A stretch of 64,000 bases of DNA from assembly GCF_024347495.1 (NCBI RefSeq), contig NZ_AP025490.1:620001-684000 (forward strand), read 5' to 3'. The stretch comes from Vibrio gallaecicus (GTDB lineage Bacteria > Pseudomonadota > Gammaproteobacteria > Enterobacterales > Vibrionaceae). Made by a program: the position numbers and the translations under genes. How positions within the stretch are numbered: position 1 is the first letter of the stretch; the number at the start of each line of letters is the position of its first letter. The notes under the pieces are model-generated. The model was not told where the DNA came from. It did no database searches and saw only the letters and a list, made by a program, of their open reading frames with translations. Shown piece by piece: positions 23,318-33,185 of this stretch.

Positions 23318-24592
23318 TTATCGAGCAACAGTAGGAACCTCTCGTGGGATAAATAAAATCCCATCAGCAATTGATGTCGGAGTATAGACAGGTAGGCTAC
23401 CACCTGCGAATCGAATCGTTTGAGGCTGATTGAATAAAGCTGTTGATGTTGATTGAGATTTAAAATCAATGAAAGTATCAGGAAAGCCTAAGCTGAATAG
23501 TGAATGGTTAACTGTCCTTGCTTCTGAATAATAAGGCACGGTATTAATTGCCCACTGCGAACTATCTGGGGTGTAAGCGGCTAAACGCCCTCGGTAAGTC
23601 AGTTGTATCACGTTATAAGTTGATTTATCAGGATACCGTTTATGGATGGCATCTGTTACTGAACCATGGATAGGTATGGCGTGAATGTTGTGAGCCCATA
23701 TGGCTGTTTGCCCGCTATCTGGCAGGTTGAACCACTCCTCCCTTAACCAGCGAATGTTTTCAGCTGATTGATTATCAGTAAAAGCATCTTCTAATCCGTT
23801 TATTTGGAAGTAGCTATGAGCTGATAAGCTTTTCGCTACCTATAACCAAAATGATGCGTAGTTTCTAAATTCTCTACGTGATGTCGGATCGTAATCTGGA
23901 ATCATTTCAAGTTCTTTCTGAGTCGTAAGAGTGGAGATTAATTCAGATAGAAGTGAAGTTAGCTGATGATGGTCAGTTACAGTGAAATCTCGGTCTGCAT
24001 ACCAAGGGCACATCATTATCGGAGATAATGATTTAATGGTGGCGAAGCTTTCTTGATATAAAGATTGGGAGACTAAATAATTTTCTAGCTCATCGAACAT
24101 GACACTACATCCTGGATCGTTGTTGATTCTTGCATCGTATCCAATGAGTAGTAGGGGAGTAGTGTCTTTCGGTAATTGATCTACATAATTAAACAAATGT
24201 GCTAACTCTGCACTATAGCGGTGTCCGAACATATAATTGGCATCAGGTCCTGTAACCGCATCCAGCAAGTTTTGCTCATCAGTCAGATAGTTTTGCCATG
24301 CGGCTAACCCATCATATAGCCCCGCTTCGAATGCTATGAAATCAAGATTACCTTCTTCATGGAGGGCTTTTAACATCCGTGCTCTGTAGATATAGGCTTT
24401 AGAGCCCTGATGACTAGCTTCACCTAACCCAATAAAGTCATAACCAGCAGTCGCGCTGACAAATTGTCTAAGGTCTGAGTTACCATAGATGAAGCTTGTA
24501 CTTTCGAGTGGTGAATGTTCGATTGTGATGTTTTCTGTATCACTGTTACATCCCATCAATAGGGTAAGCCCAATCAAACTTAATTTTTTCAT
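23318..24592 (-). pseudogene. Erythromycin-esterase-like lipoprotein, interrupted by one amber codon
   Basis: A single frame of 425 codons runs from ATG at 24592 to TAA at 23318, with one in-frame TAG at 23842-23840. Everything before and after is open in the same frame. The first part (250 residues) has a lipobox (LTLLMGC, Cys near residue 15) and the family motif FIGLGEASHQGSKAY. The second part continues with VAKSLSAHSYFQ, IWAHNIHAIPIHGS and IADGILFIPRE. Together they have the length and motifs of the erythromycin esterase family (about 400-420 residues). The codon was probably CAG (Gln). The defect may be a recent mutation or a sequence error. Family members include macrolide esterases, but the substrate of this one is unknown. 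Confidence 0.85.
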
Positions 24593-24778
24593 TATTTAGT
24601 CCTTTAGATTGTTTAAAGGTATTCCACTCTATGCTTGGTGAGTTGTTTAGAAGGGATTTTATAATATGCGACTGATTTTTTAACTTATATTTGTGTTTTG
24701 CGGTAAGCATTGTATGAGAATTAATCTAAAATTCATTTTTAGACTATGATGAAGTGTTGAAATTAAGGAAGATTACTT

Positions 24779-25597
24779 GTGTTTCGTTTTATAACTGTAT
24801 TTCTGGGCTGTTGGCTTATTAGCACTTTCTCTTTGGCAACTCCGTGGGAAAGTTTTACCACACCCTCTACACAACCCACTCAATCTATAGGCAGTTATGC
24901 TAATGGTTGCCTTGCTGGTGCTGACACTCTTCCTTTACAAGGTGAGGGGTACCAAGTTATACGCCCCCAAAGGCAACGCTACTACGCTCACCCTAATACC
25001 ATCACCTTCATTCAAAGTTTAGCTAAGGAGTTGCAGGAAAAAGGAATGCCTAGAATATTGATCGCTGATATTGCTATGGCCAGGGGGGGCTTATTTTCTT
25101 TTGGGCATAGCAGTCACCAAACGGGCTTAGATATTGATGTTTGGCTCAGAGTTACAAAGCTACCTCTGTCAGAAAAAGAACTAGAGAATCCACGAGCGAC
25201 GAGTGTAGTAGATATACCTAATTACAGAATAAATAGTCATTGGAAGCCGTATCATTTTGACTTAGTTAAGAGTGCCGCGATAAAGGAAGATGTGGCTAGA
25301 ATATTTGTCCATCCAGTGATTAAAGAAGCGTTATGCGCAACTGAAACCCAAAATGACAGAGAGTGGCTGAGAAAAGTGAGACCATGGTTTGGACATCATT
25401 CTCATATGCATATTAGGCTTAAATGTTCTGAAGAAGATATACACTGTATTGAACAAGCACAACCGCCAGAAGGTGATGGTTGCGGTGAAGAACTTGCAAG
25501 TTGGAAACCAAAGAAAGGGCAACCTGCTGATAAACCAAATTACATTAAGAAGGCGAAAAAAAAGCCTGAACTTTGTCAGGCTCTTTTGAGAGAGTAA
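24779..25597 (+). CDS. mepA: Penicillin-insensitive murein endopeptidase
   Basis: The 272-residue protein has a signal peptide (about 1-20) and the peptidase M74 zinc-site motifs GHSSHQTGLDIDVWL and FGHHSHMHIRLKC. MepA cleaves D-Ala-meso-DAP cross-links in the periplasm. It starts with GTG at 24779, preceded by TTAAGGAAG, a good ribosome binding site. The C-terminus is Lys-rich. It is convergent with yfhL, only seven bases separating the two stops. Confidence 0.93.
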   Translation: MFRFITVFLGCWLISTFSLATPWESFTTPSTQPTQSIGSYANGCLAGADTLPLQGEGYQVIRPQRQRYYAHPNTITFIQSLAKELQEKGMPRILIADIAMARGGLFSFGHSSHQTGLDIDVWLRVTKLPLSEKELENPRATSVVDIPNYRINSHWKPYHFDLVKSAAIKEDVARIFVHPVIKEALCATETQNDREWLRKVRPWFGHHSHMHIRLKCSEEDIHCIEQAQPPEGDGCGEELASWKPKKGQPADKPNYIKKAKKKPELCQALLRE

Positions 25598-25604
25598 GGG
25601 AAGA

Positions 25605-25859
25605 CTATGTCATTCCTTGTATGATAACGAACTTTTCTAGAAGCTCTTCATCAGTCTCAATATTATTAGGATCTGTGATGATACATTTGGTTATTGGGCA
25701 CACAGATTGGCACGTCGGCTTATCATAGTGCCCTTTACATTCAGTACATAGCGCGGGGTCAATCTCATAGATTTCGTCACCCATAGTAATTGCACCATTA
25801 GGACATTCTGGGTCGCACATGTCGCAGTTAATACAGCTATCTTGAATCAGCAGTGCCAT
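25605..25859 (-). CDS. yfhL: YfhL-family 4Fe-4S dicluster ferredoxin
   Basis: The 84-residue protein starts MALLIQDSCINCDMCDPECP. It holds one CxxCxxCxxxC cluster motif and a second in which CTEC is followed after a loop by CQSVCP, the long-loop arrangement of Alvin-type ferredoxins. It carries electrons in the cytoplasm. It starts two bases after the trhP stop and is surely co-transcribed with it, which suggests a redox role for TrhP. Confidence 0.93.
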   Translation of the reverse strand: MALLIQDSCINCDMCDPECPNGAITMGDEIYEIDPALCTECKGHYDKPTCQSVCPITKCIITDPNNIETDEELLEKFVIIQGMT

Positions 25860-25861
25860 TA

Positions 25862-27265
25862 TTACTTACCTGAAGCGTTACGCGTATCTTGACCTTTGCT
25901 CAAGTTACGCATTAGTAGACCGTATTCTAAATCTAGGTCTGCTGGCACAGGAATGAAGACAAAATGCCCATTGCCTTTAGCATCGTCAACCGCTTCAGAC
26001 TTTCGGTTTTCCATTACTTCTAGCTTAAACACAATATTACCTTTTGGTGTCATCATTTCTAAGCTGTCACCAAGTAGAAATTTGTTTTTTACTTCAACTT
26101 CCGCTAATTCACCGCGGCGTTTCCCCGTAAATTCACCTACAAACTGTTGAGTATCAGATATCGAGTAACCGTACTCGTAATTTTGGTATGAATCATGAGT
26201 GTGGCGACGTAGGAAGCCTTCTGTGTAGCCACGGTGAGCTAGGCTTTCTAACGTACCCATTAGGCTTTCATCGAATGGTTTACCCGCAACTGCATCATCA
26301 ATTGCTTTACGGTAAACCTGAGCTGTACGCGCACAGTAGTAGAAAGACTTAGTGCGACCTTCAATCTTCAGCGAATGTACACCCATTTTCGTTAGGCGTT
26401 CAACGTGCTGAATTGCGCGAAGATCTTTTGAGTTCATGATGTAAGTTCCATGCTCATCTTCAAACGCTGCCATTTTCTCTTCTGGTTTATGTGATTCAGA
26501 AAGTAAAACAACTTCATCAGTTGGCTTGCCAAGACCTAGTGTATTGTCTGGACGCTCGTTTTGCACTTCCACATCTTGGATCTCAACCCCAGTTGGATTT
26601 GCTTCAACGATCTGACCGTTTTCGTCTTCTTTCGCTGCTTCAGTCTTGTATTCCCAACGACAAGCGTTAGTGCAAGTACCTTGGTTCGGGTCTCGTTTAT
26701 TCATGTAACCAGAAAGTAGGCAACGACCTGAATAAGCCATGCATAGTGCGCCGTGAACAAAGATCTCTAGTTCTGTTTCTGGGCAGTGTTCGCGGATTTC
26801 TTCGATTTCTTCTAGTGATAACTCACGAGATAGAATCACACGCTCAACGCCTTGAGTTGACCAAAACTTAACGGTCGCCCAGTTAACAGCGTTTGCTTGT
26901 ACTGAAAGGTGGATCGGCATTTCTGGGAAAGCTTCACGAACCATCATGATAAGGCCTGGATCAGACATGATAAGTGCGTCTGGACCCATATCTACAACTG
27001 GTTTAAGGTCGCGAATGAATGTTTTTAATTTAGAGTTGTGCGGCTGAATGTTACATACAACATATAACTTTTTGCCTTGAGCATGAGCTTCATCGATACC
27101 GATTTGTAGGTTTTCGTGATTGAACTCGTTGTTACGAACACGAAGGCTGTAACGTGGCTGGCCAGCGTATACTGCATCTGCGCCGTAGGCGAATGCATAA
27201 CGCATATTTTTCAGGCTTCCTGCCGGTGATAATAGTTCAGGTACAAATGGTTTTTGTGTCGTCAT
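25862..27265 (-). CDS. trhP: tRNA 5-hydroxyuridine synthesis protein TrhP (U32 family, YegQ)
   Basis: The 467-residue U32 protein begins FVPELLSPAGSLKNMRYAFAYGADAVYAGQ. It keeps the U32 signature EIFVHGALCMAYSGRCLLSGY and a Cys set (GTCTNACRW) expected for an Fe-S cluster. In E. coli TrhP (YegQ) acts in the prephenate-dependent hydroxylation of U34 in tRNA, the first step to cmo5U. The neighbouring ferredoxin gene fits an Fe-S enzyme. An acidic stretch of about 40 residues near 215-260 lies between the U32 core and the C-terminal part. Confidence 0.9.
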   Translation of the reverse strand: MTTQKPFVPELLSPAGSLKNMRYAFAYGADAVYAGQPRYSLRVRNNEFNHENLQIGIDEAHAQGKKLYVVCNIQPHNSKLKTFIRDLKPVVDMGPDALIMSDPGLIMMVREAFPEMPIHLSVQANAVNWATVKFWSTQGVERVILSRELSLEEIEEIREHCPETELEIFVHGALCMAYSGRCLLSGYMNKRDPNQGTCTNACRWEYKTEAAKEDENGQIVEANPTGVEIQDVEVQNERPDNTLGLGKPTDEVVLLSESHKPEEKMAAFEDEHGTYIMNSKDLRAIQHVERLTKMGVHSLKIEGRTKSFYYCARTAQVYRKAIDDAVAGKPFDESLMGTLESLAHRGYTEGFLRRHTHDSYQNYEYGYSISDTQQFVGEFTGKRRGELAEVEVKNKFLLGDSLEMMTPKGNIVFKLEVMENRKSEAVDDAKGNGHFVFIPVPADLDLEYGLLMRNLSKGQDTRNASGK

Positions 27266-27471
27266 TGCTTCGTTCTCTAATCTGATCTCAAGTCAGGTTG
27301 ATACCACCAAGTGATATCAAAGGGGCGCAAATTTTACGCTAAAATAAACTTGGTTGATAGCCCTAAAAATAACAATGATATTAAGAAGAGCACAGAGAGG
27401 TAAATATAAGAAGGGACGTAGAAGAAAATAAGCTCAGGTGCCGTCGACACCTAAGCTTAAAATATCAAATA

Positions 27472-28386
27472 TTAAGCGTTAGGTTGCGTTAACCCGCCCA
27501 AAGATTCAAAGAGATTAGGAAGGAAAACACTGAATTCGCCACAAAGAAGTGAGAAGTCAGCATCAAAACGTGCAGCTTGATCTTCACGAGGAATGTCGTC
27601 GTTCTCATCTTTTAGTTCATCACTGAACTTGAGGCGTTTAATACTGCCGTCTTCAGCAAGAATAAATTCAATACGGTCCTGCCAGTTGATAAGAAGTTTA
27701 GTCACAACTTTGTTAGCTTCGATGTGGTTCTTAATCTCATCAGCTTCTAGTTCTTGCTTCTTAACTCGAACAATACCGCCATCTTCTTGGATTGATTTTA
27801 GTTCTGCTTCATCAAGCATAGTAATGCCTTGAGGAGTATTACCTGATTGAACCCACTCAGTTAGAGTCGTCTCAATTGCTTGCTCAGGGATAGCTGGAAC
27901 AACAGGTAGGCTACCCATTGTTTTACGAAGAAGTGCCAAAACATCTTCTGCTTTTTTGTAGCTGCTAGCATCAACAACAATAAAACCTTCTTTCGGCATG
28001 ATTAGCGCGTAAGTGAAGTTGCTGCGGCTGAATGCACGAGGAAGAAGATCAATGATGATGTCTTCTTTCAAACTGTCTTTTTCTTTCTTTTTAAGAGGCG
28101 TGCCAGATTCTGCTTCAAGTGTTTCTACCTTTGCATTAAGAGACTCTTTAATGACTGACGCTGGAAGCATTTTTTCTTCTTTCTTAGCACAAATAAGAAT
28201 GCGGTTTTCTGATAGGTGCGTCATCATATCGCCATGTCTACCCATTGCGTGTACCCAACCAAACTTTTGTTTGTCTTGGCTACCACAAGGTGTAAAACGG
28301 AACTCTTCAAGTTGTTTCTCTAGCTTATCTGCATTGAAGTCGATATCACGATTGAAGCGATATACTAGGCAATTTTTAAACCACAT
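27472..28386 (-). CDS. rdgC: Recombination-associated protein RdgC
   Basis: The 304-residue protein begins [17 protein letters not shown] and contains [12 protein letters not shown] and [17 protein letters not shown], as in RdgC. RdgC forms a ring-shaped dimer on DNA and limits RecA loading. The length equals the family standard of about 303. It is divergent from phoB. A 200-base gap with no gene separates it from trhP. Confidence 0.95.
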   Translation of the reverse strand: MWFKNCLVYRFNRDIDFNADKLEKQLEEFRFTPCGSQDKQKFGWVHAMGRHGDMMTHLSENRILICAKKEEKMLPASVIKESLNAKVETLEAESGTPLKKKEKDSLKEDIIIDLLPRAFSRSNFTYALIMPKEGFIVVDASSYKKAEDVLALLRKTMGSLPVVPAIPEQAIETTLTEWVQSGNTPQGITMLDEAELKSIQEDGGIVRVKKQELEADEIKNHIEANKVVTKLLINWQDRIEFILAEDGSIKRLKFSDELKDENDDIPREDQAARFDADFSLLCGEFSVFLPNLFESLGGLTQPNA

Positions 28387-28510
28387 AAATATTTCTCATA
28401 CCTTTATCTGAAGACGCTCATCATAGGAGATTTCTCTTCATTTGTCTTATACCTGCAATAAAAATTAAAAGTGAAATGTTTGAGACAGTTATATGAAAAT
28501 TTGTTTTCAA

Positions 28511-28544
28511 AGGTCACAAAAGTGTCATAATTAAACCAGATAAT
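28511..28544 (+). promoter_or_regulatory. Pho box and -10 of the phoBR-pstS operon
   Basis: Two 7-base direct repeats, AGGTCAC (28511-28517) and GTGTCAT (28522-28528), are separated by four bases, the PhoB half-site spacing. A -10-like GATAAT (28539-28544) follows exactly 10 bases later, where PhoB-activated promoters place it. phoB starts 35 bases further on, so the operon is probably autoregulated. Confidence 0.8.
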
Positions 28545-28579
28545 GCAATGCGTTGATTAAATACTAAGGCTACTCAATT

Positions 28580-29269
28580 ATGTCGAGAAGGATTCTGGTT
28601 GTTGAAGACGAAGCACCAATTCGTGAAATGCTGTGTTTTGTACTTGAGCAAAAGGGCTATCAAGCTGTAGAAGCTGAGGATTACGATACCGCGGTAAATA
28701 AGCTATGTGAACCTTTCCCTGATCTAGTGTTGCTAGACTGGATGCTACCTGGTGGTAGCGGTATTAACTTTATCAAGCACATGAAACGTGAAGAGCTTAC
28801 TCGTAACATTCCCGTTGTAATGCTGACTGCGCGTGGCGAAGAAGAAGATAAAGTGCGCGGTTTAGAGGTTGGCGCTGACGATTACATTACCAAACCATTT
28901 TCGCCAAAAGAGTTGGTGGCTCGCTTAAAAGCGGTTATTCGCCGTGTTACACCAACTGCATTGGAAGACGTGATTGACGTACAAGGTCTCAAATTAGACC
29001 CAGTATCACACCGTGTTACCGCAAGCGAAGGCCCTGTAGATATGGGACCAACCGAATTCAAAATGCTGCACTTCTTTATGACTCACCAAGAACGAGTTTA
29101 TAGCCGTGAACAACTGCTGAATAATGTTTGGGGCACGAATGTTTACGTAGAAGATCGAACTGTGGATGTGCATATTCGACGTTTACGTAAAGCTCTAGAA
29201 GCCGCAGGTCATGATAAATTAATTCAAACAGTTCGCGGTGCTGGATATCGTTTTTCGACAAAAGCTTAG
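28580..29269 (+). CDS. phoB: Phosphate response regulator PhoB
   Basis: The 229-residue OmpR-type regulator has an N-terminal receiver domain with phospho-acceptor Asp in [15 protein letters not shown] and signature Lys in [12 protein letters not shown]-terminal winged helix follows ([17 protein letters not shown]). It activates the Pho regulon when phosphorylated by PhoR. A Pho box lies upstream. phoR follows after 35 bases. Confidence 0.96.
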   Translation: MSRRILVVEDEAPIREMLCFVLEQKGYQAVEAEDYDTAVNKLCEPFPDLVLLDWMLPGGSGINFIKHMKREELTRNIPVVMLTARGEEEDKVRGLEVGADDYITKPFSPKELVARLKAVIRRVTPTALEDVIDVQGLKLDPVSHRVTASEGPVDMGPTEFKMLHFFMTHQERVYSREQLLNNVWGTNVYVEDRTVDVHIRRLRKALEAAGHDKLIQTVRGAGYRFSTKA

Positions 29270-29304
29270 TACTTGTCTGATCCTACCCCATTTCGGAGTT
29301 ATGA

Positions 29305-30600
29305 ATGGTTGAAAGGTTAACCTGGAAAAAGCTAGCTTGGGAGCTGGCTTTTTTTTACGCCCCTTGGGTTTTTATTGGTTGGATATTCGGTTATATGCCT
29401 TGGCTATTACTGGCAGCTACCGCTTTACAACTTTCTTGGCATCTTCATAACCAAATGCGTTTGTCTGCTTGGTTATGGGATGAAAAGCGTTTAACACCGC
29501 CATCGGGTTCAGGTAACTGGGAGTCCTTATTTAACGGGCTTTACCGGCTTCAGCAAAGACAGCGTAGAAAACGTAAAGAGCTAACCAACCTTATTCGCCG
29601 CTTTAGAAATGGTGCTGAATCTTTGCCCGATGCGGTAGTGGTATTTCGAGGTGAAGGTAACATTGTTTGGTGTAACAAACTGGCTCAATATTTATTAGGC
29701 TTTCGTTGGCCTGATGACTCTGGTCAGCCGATCTCAAACTTGATCCGCACTCCCGACTTTATCAAATACATAAATAAGCAAGACTTCTCCGAACCTCTAG
29801 AAATGCCTTCTCCATTGAATGTTGAGCGTATGCTGGAATTACGTATCGTGCCTTACACTGAAGGTGAGCACCTGATGGTCGTACGTGATGTCACTCAATT
29901 AAAGCAATTAGAAGGGATGCGCCGTAATTTCTTTGCCAATGTTTCTCATGAACTTCGTACACCAATGACGGTTCTTCAAGGTTATCTTGAAATGACTGAA
30001 GATCCGGACATGGTTGTTGGTCCTATGTGGCCAAAAGCTCACGGTGTGATGACTGAACAGCTGAACAGAATGAATAGCTTAGTTAATCAACTACTGACCT
30101 TATCTAAAATTGAAGCAGCGCCCATGCATGAGTTGGATGAAGTTGTGAATGTGCCAGCAATGTTGGAAGTTTTGGAAAAAGAAGCGGCAAGTTTAAGTGG
30201 TGAATTAGAGCATCAGTTGAATTTTGATATTGATAAAAGTTTACGTGTTTTAGCTGATGAAGATCAGCTTCGCAGTGCAATTTCAAACCTAGTTTATAAT
30301 GCTGTTAAATATACACCTGCAGGTGCACAGGTTAATGTTCGCTGGTATCAAACTAGCCAAGGCGCTTGCTTGGAAGTGTCAGATACCGGAGATGGTATCG
30401 AACCTCAGCACCTTCACCGATTAACAGAACGTTTTTATCGAGTAGATAAAGCTCGCTCTCGCGATACTGGCGGTAGTGGTTTGGGTTTAGCGATTGTAAA
30501 GCATGCTCTTACTCACCATGATTCTCATTTAGAAATTCAAAGTGATCTTGGTGTTGGCAGCCGATTCTCATTCACTTTACCAAGCCGGTTAACAGTATGA
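29305..30600 (+). CDS. phoR: Phosphate sensor histidine kinase PhoR
   Basis: The 431-residue kinase has one or two N-terminal membrane segments (about 10-50), a PAS domain (about 100-190), a HisKA domain with the phospho-His in [18 protein letters not shown], and a HATPase domain with [14 protein letters not shown]. It phosphorylates PhoB when phosphate is low and is held off by PstSCAB-PhoU. Its stop overlaps the pstS start (ATGA). Confidence 0.96.
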   Translation: MVERLTWKKLAWELAFFYAPWVFIGWIFGYMPWLLLAATALQLSWHLHNQMRLSAWLWDEKRLTPPSGSGNWESLFNGLYRLQQRQRRKRKELTNLIRRFRNGAESLPDAVVVFRGEGNIVWCNKLAQYLLGFRWPDDSGQPISNLIRTPDFIKYINKQDFSEPLEMPSPLNVERMLELRIVPYTEGEHLMVVRDVTQLKQLEGMRRNFFANVSHELRTPMTVLQGYLEMTEDPDMVVGPMWPKAHGVMTEQLNRMNSLVNQLLTLSKIEAAPMHELDEVVNVPAMLEVLEKEAASLSGELEHQLNFDIDKSLRVLADEDQLRSAISNLVYNAVKYTPAGAQVNVRWYQTSQGACLEVSDTGDGIEPQHLHRLTERFYRVDKARSRDTGGSGLGLAIVKHALTHHDSHLEIQSDLGVGSRFSFTLPSRLTV

Positions 30601-31568
30601 AAATAAGATTAAGCTATGTCTGGGCACTGTCTTTATCTTTGCTCTCTTCGTTCGTGTTAGCGGATAATGCTGATGAAACCGGACAGCTTGTTACTTATAA
30701 AAAAGTACCTGGAATTTCGGGCAATCTACTCTCTGTTGGGTCAGATACATTAGCTGGGATGACAACGTTGTGGATCGAAGAGTTTAAATCTTACTACCCA
30801 AATGTGAATGCTCAAATTCAAGCTTCTGGTTCAGCGACTGCTCCACCTGCATTAACGGAGAAAACAGCTCAATTAGGTCCCATGAGCCGTCCCATGCGTT
30901 TAAGTGAAATTGAAAATTTTGAAAGAGAGCATGGCTATAAACCGACAGCGTTAAAAGTCGCTATTGATGCTATAGGTCTATTTGTTCATAGAGATAACCC
31001 TATCGATGGGCTTAATTTTAGGCAGATAGATGCTATTTTTTCAGAAACATTACGCTGTGGTTCTACTCGTTCGATAACAAACTGGGAAGAGTTAGGGGTA
31101 GAACAAAACTGGGCTAAAAGACGGTTCCAACTATTTGGAAGAAACTCGGTTTCTGGGACATATGGTTACTTTAAGAAAAACGCTTTATGTGGCGGTGACT
31201 TTAAAAATCGAGTGAATGAACAACCAGGCTCTGCATCTGTCGTTCAGTCTGTCGCTTCCTCTATTAATGGTATTGGTTATTCTGGTATTGGTTACCGTGT
31301 TGCTGGCGTTAAGCTAATTCCTATTGCCCAATATGGTGATAAGTACGTTAATGCAACTCGGGATAGTATTTTGAATGGTGAGTACCCACTCTCACGCTTT
31401 TTATTTGTTTACGTGAATAAGCACCCAGAAAAACCTTTATCACCAGTAGAAAGAGAGTTTTTGAGGTTTATATACTCGAAGCAAGGGCAGGAACTCGTTG
31501 AGAAAGATGGCTATCTAGCGATTCCGCCTGAATTTGCAAAGCAGGAGTTAATGAAAGTAGGGCTATAA
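30597..31568 (+). CDS. pstS: Phosphate-binding protein PstS (in the phoBR operon)
   Basis: The 323-residue periplasmic protein has a signal peptide (about 1-22) and the PstS phosphate-binding segments [21 protein letters not shown] and [13 protein letters not shown]. It overlaps phoR by four bases, so translation is coupled. It is separated from pstCAB by the opposite-strand ppx-ppk pair. It most likely feeds the PstCAB transporter encoded 4 kb away; a second PstS elsewhere is possible. Confidence 0.9.
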   Translation: MKIRLSYVWALSLSLLSSFVLADNADETGQLVTYKKVPGISGNLLSVGSDTLAGMTTLWIEEFKSYYPNVNAQIQASGSATAPPALTEKTAQLGPMSRPMRLSEIENFEREHGYKPTALKVAIDAIGLFVHRDNPIDGLNFRQIDAIFSETLRCGSTRSITNWEELGVEQNWAKRRFQLFGRNSVSGTYGYFKKNALCGGDFKNRVNEQPGSASVVQSVASSINGIGYSGIGYRVAGVKLIPIAQYGDKYVNATRDSILNGEYPLSRFLFVYVNKHPEKPLSPVEREFLRFIYSKQGQELVEKDGYLAIPPEFAKQELMKVGL

Positions 31569-31610
31569 TTAGCCCTAAATTTAAGTTTTATTTTTCAATT
31601 TCACAAACGA

Positions 31611-33185
31611 TCAGTCTATGCCTTCAAAGCTAAGCTGCCAGTCAATATTACTCCAGAGCTCTTGTTCGCTAGATAGGTCGGCAGCTAAAAGCTTATTATC
31701 TTCAAGCCAGTTATTATCATCGCAGCTCAGTTGCCAGTGATCTTTATCTATAATGTTAAGTCGGATGTTGAGCATCGGTGCATCATTTCTTTGACCATTG
31801 AGCAATATCGATAAACGCAAAATACGAATCAGGCTGATGACACTTTTCGTCTTAAATAGGCTAAGCTCTGGCATATCTTGTAACTTCAAAGCTTTGCGCT
31901 GAAAGCGAACCAAAGTTGCCATAAATAATTGTTGTTCACTATTAAAGCCTGGCATGTTGGTATGCTGGAGTATGTAGGCTGAATGGCGATGGAAGCCTTG
32001 GAAACTAATACTAAGCCCTACTTCGTGTAATAGTGCACTCCAATCAAGCAATTCAAACAGTTGGCTTTCGCTTTTTATGCACAATGACTCTCTTGTTTGA
32101 GTTAGGAATACGCTTGCCCGATTTTTCACTCGAGTGGCATGCTCTAAATCCACTAAATGTTTTACTGCTAAGTTTTCCGTGGTGCGCATACGAATATCTG
32201 AACGTTGAAAACTGTCTTCCATTTCATAAAGGAGACCTTCTCTTAACGCGCCATCAGAGAAATGCATTTCTTTGATTTTCAGATCTTTAAATATAGCGGT
32301 TAATATTGCTACCCCGCCAGCAAATACAGGCTGTCGCTCGACAGTGAGCCCTTTTAGCTCAATCTGTTCAATATTCTTTTGTTCACAAAGCACGTCAATC
32401 AGGTGCCTCAGTCTTTTCTCAGTAATGATTGCATCATCATAACCAAGCTTACTAAGCACTTCTTTAATTGCTTTAATTGTGCCTGAAGACCCTAGAGCTG
32501 TCTCCCAGCCTTTCTTTCTATATTGAGCAGCAAGGGGCTCAAGCCTTTGCTGAGCGGCGATGATGGCTTTTGAAAAATTCTTAGGGGTGAGTTTGCCATT
32601 AGAGAAAAAGGTTTGAGTAAAACTCACGCATCCCATTTGTTTGCTGTTAACGAGCTTCGCTTCAAAACCTTTACCGATAATCAGCTCAGTGCTGCCTCCA
32701 CCAATATCGATAACAAGCTTTGATTCGGATTCAGGTTGTGTATGCGCGACACCTAAATAAATTAATCGAGCTTCTTCTTCTCCGGGGATGACTTCAATAG
32801 GGAAGGGGAGTACTTCTCTCGCACGTTGAATAAATATATGGGCATTATTGGCCTGGCGAAGGGTATGAGTTGCCGCAATTCGAACGTTTTCAAGTTCAAA
32901 GCCTTGAAGGCGTTCTGCAAACATTGATAAACACTCTAACCCTCTGGCTATTGCTGTATTACTTAGGTTCGACTGTTCGTCTAATCCAGCGCCAAGGCGA
33001 ACTCGCTGCTTGTGCCGACTAACAAGTTGTAATTCTTGCCCTACCACTTTGGCTACGACCATATGAAAGCTATTAGAACCTAAATCAATGGCTGCAATAT
33101 TTTTGGGAGAAGCAAGCGCATCCGTAGAGGCGGTATCTGGAGACTTCTCGTGTAGGGTTGCTTGTATCTTATTAGCTTTGCTCAT
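31611..33185 (-). CDS. ppx: Exopolyphosphatase
   Basis: I take the ATG at 33185 ([14 protein letters not shown]), giving 524 residues, close to the family length of 513. A longer frame reaches 33293 but lies wholly inside ppk. The protein has the Ppx/GppA phosphate-binding motifs [15 protein letters not shown] and [14 protein letters not shown] and a C-terminal HD-like region. It removes terminal phosphate from polyphosphate. It overlaps the 3' end of ppk by 14 bases and forms an operon with it. Gene order and overlap favour Ppx over GppA. Confidence 0.92.
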   Translation of the reverse strand: MSKANKIQATLHEKSPDTASTDALASPKNIAAIDLGSNSFHMVVAKVVGQELQLVSRHKQRVRLGAGLDEQSNLSNTAIARGLECLSMFAERLQGFELENVRIAATHTLRQANNAHIFIQRAREVLPFPIEVIPGEEEARLIYLGVAHTQPESESKLVIDIGGGSTELIIGKGFEAKLVNSKQMGCVSFTQTFFSNGKLTPKNFSKAIIAAQQRLEPLAAQYRKKGWETALGSSGTIKAIKEVLSKLGYDDAIITEKRLRHLIDVLCEQKNIEQIELKGLTVERQPVFAGGVAILTAIFKDLKIKEMHFSDGALREGLLYEMEDSFQRSDIRMRTTENLAVKHLVDLEHATRVKNRASVFLTQTRESLCIKSESQLFELLDWSALLHEVGLSISFQGFHRHSAYILQHTNMPGFNSEQQLFMATLVRFQRKALKLQDMPELSLFKTKSVISLIRILRLSILLNGQRNDAPMLNIRLNIIDKDHWQLSCDDNNWLEDNKLLAADLSSEQELWSNIDWQLSFEGID

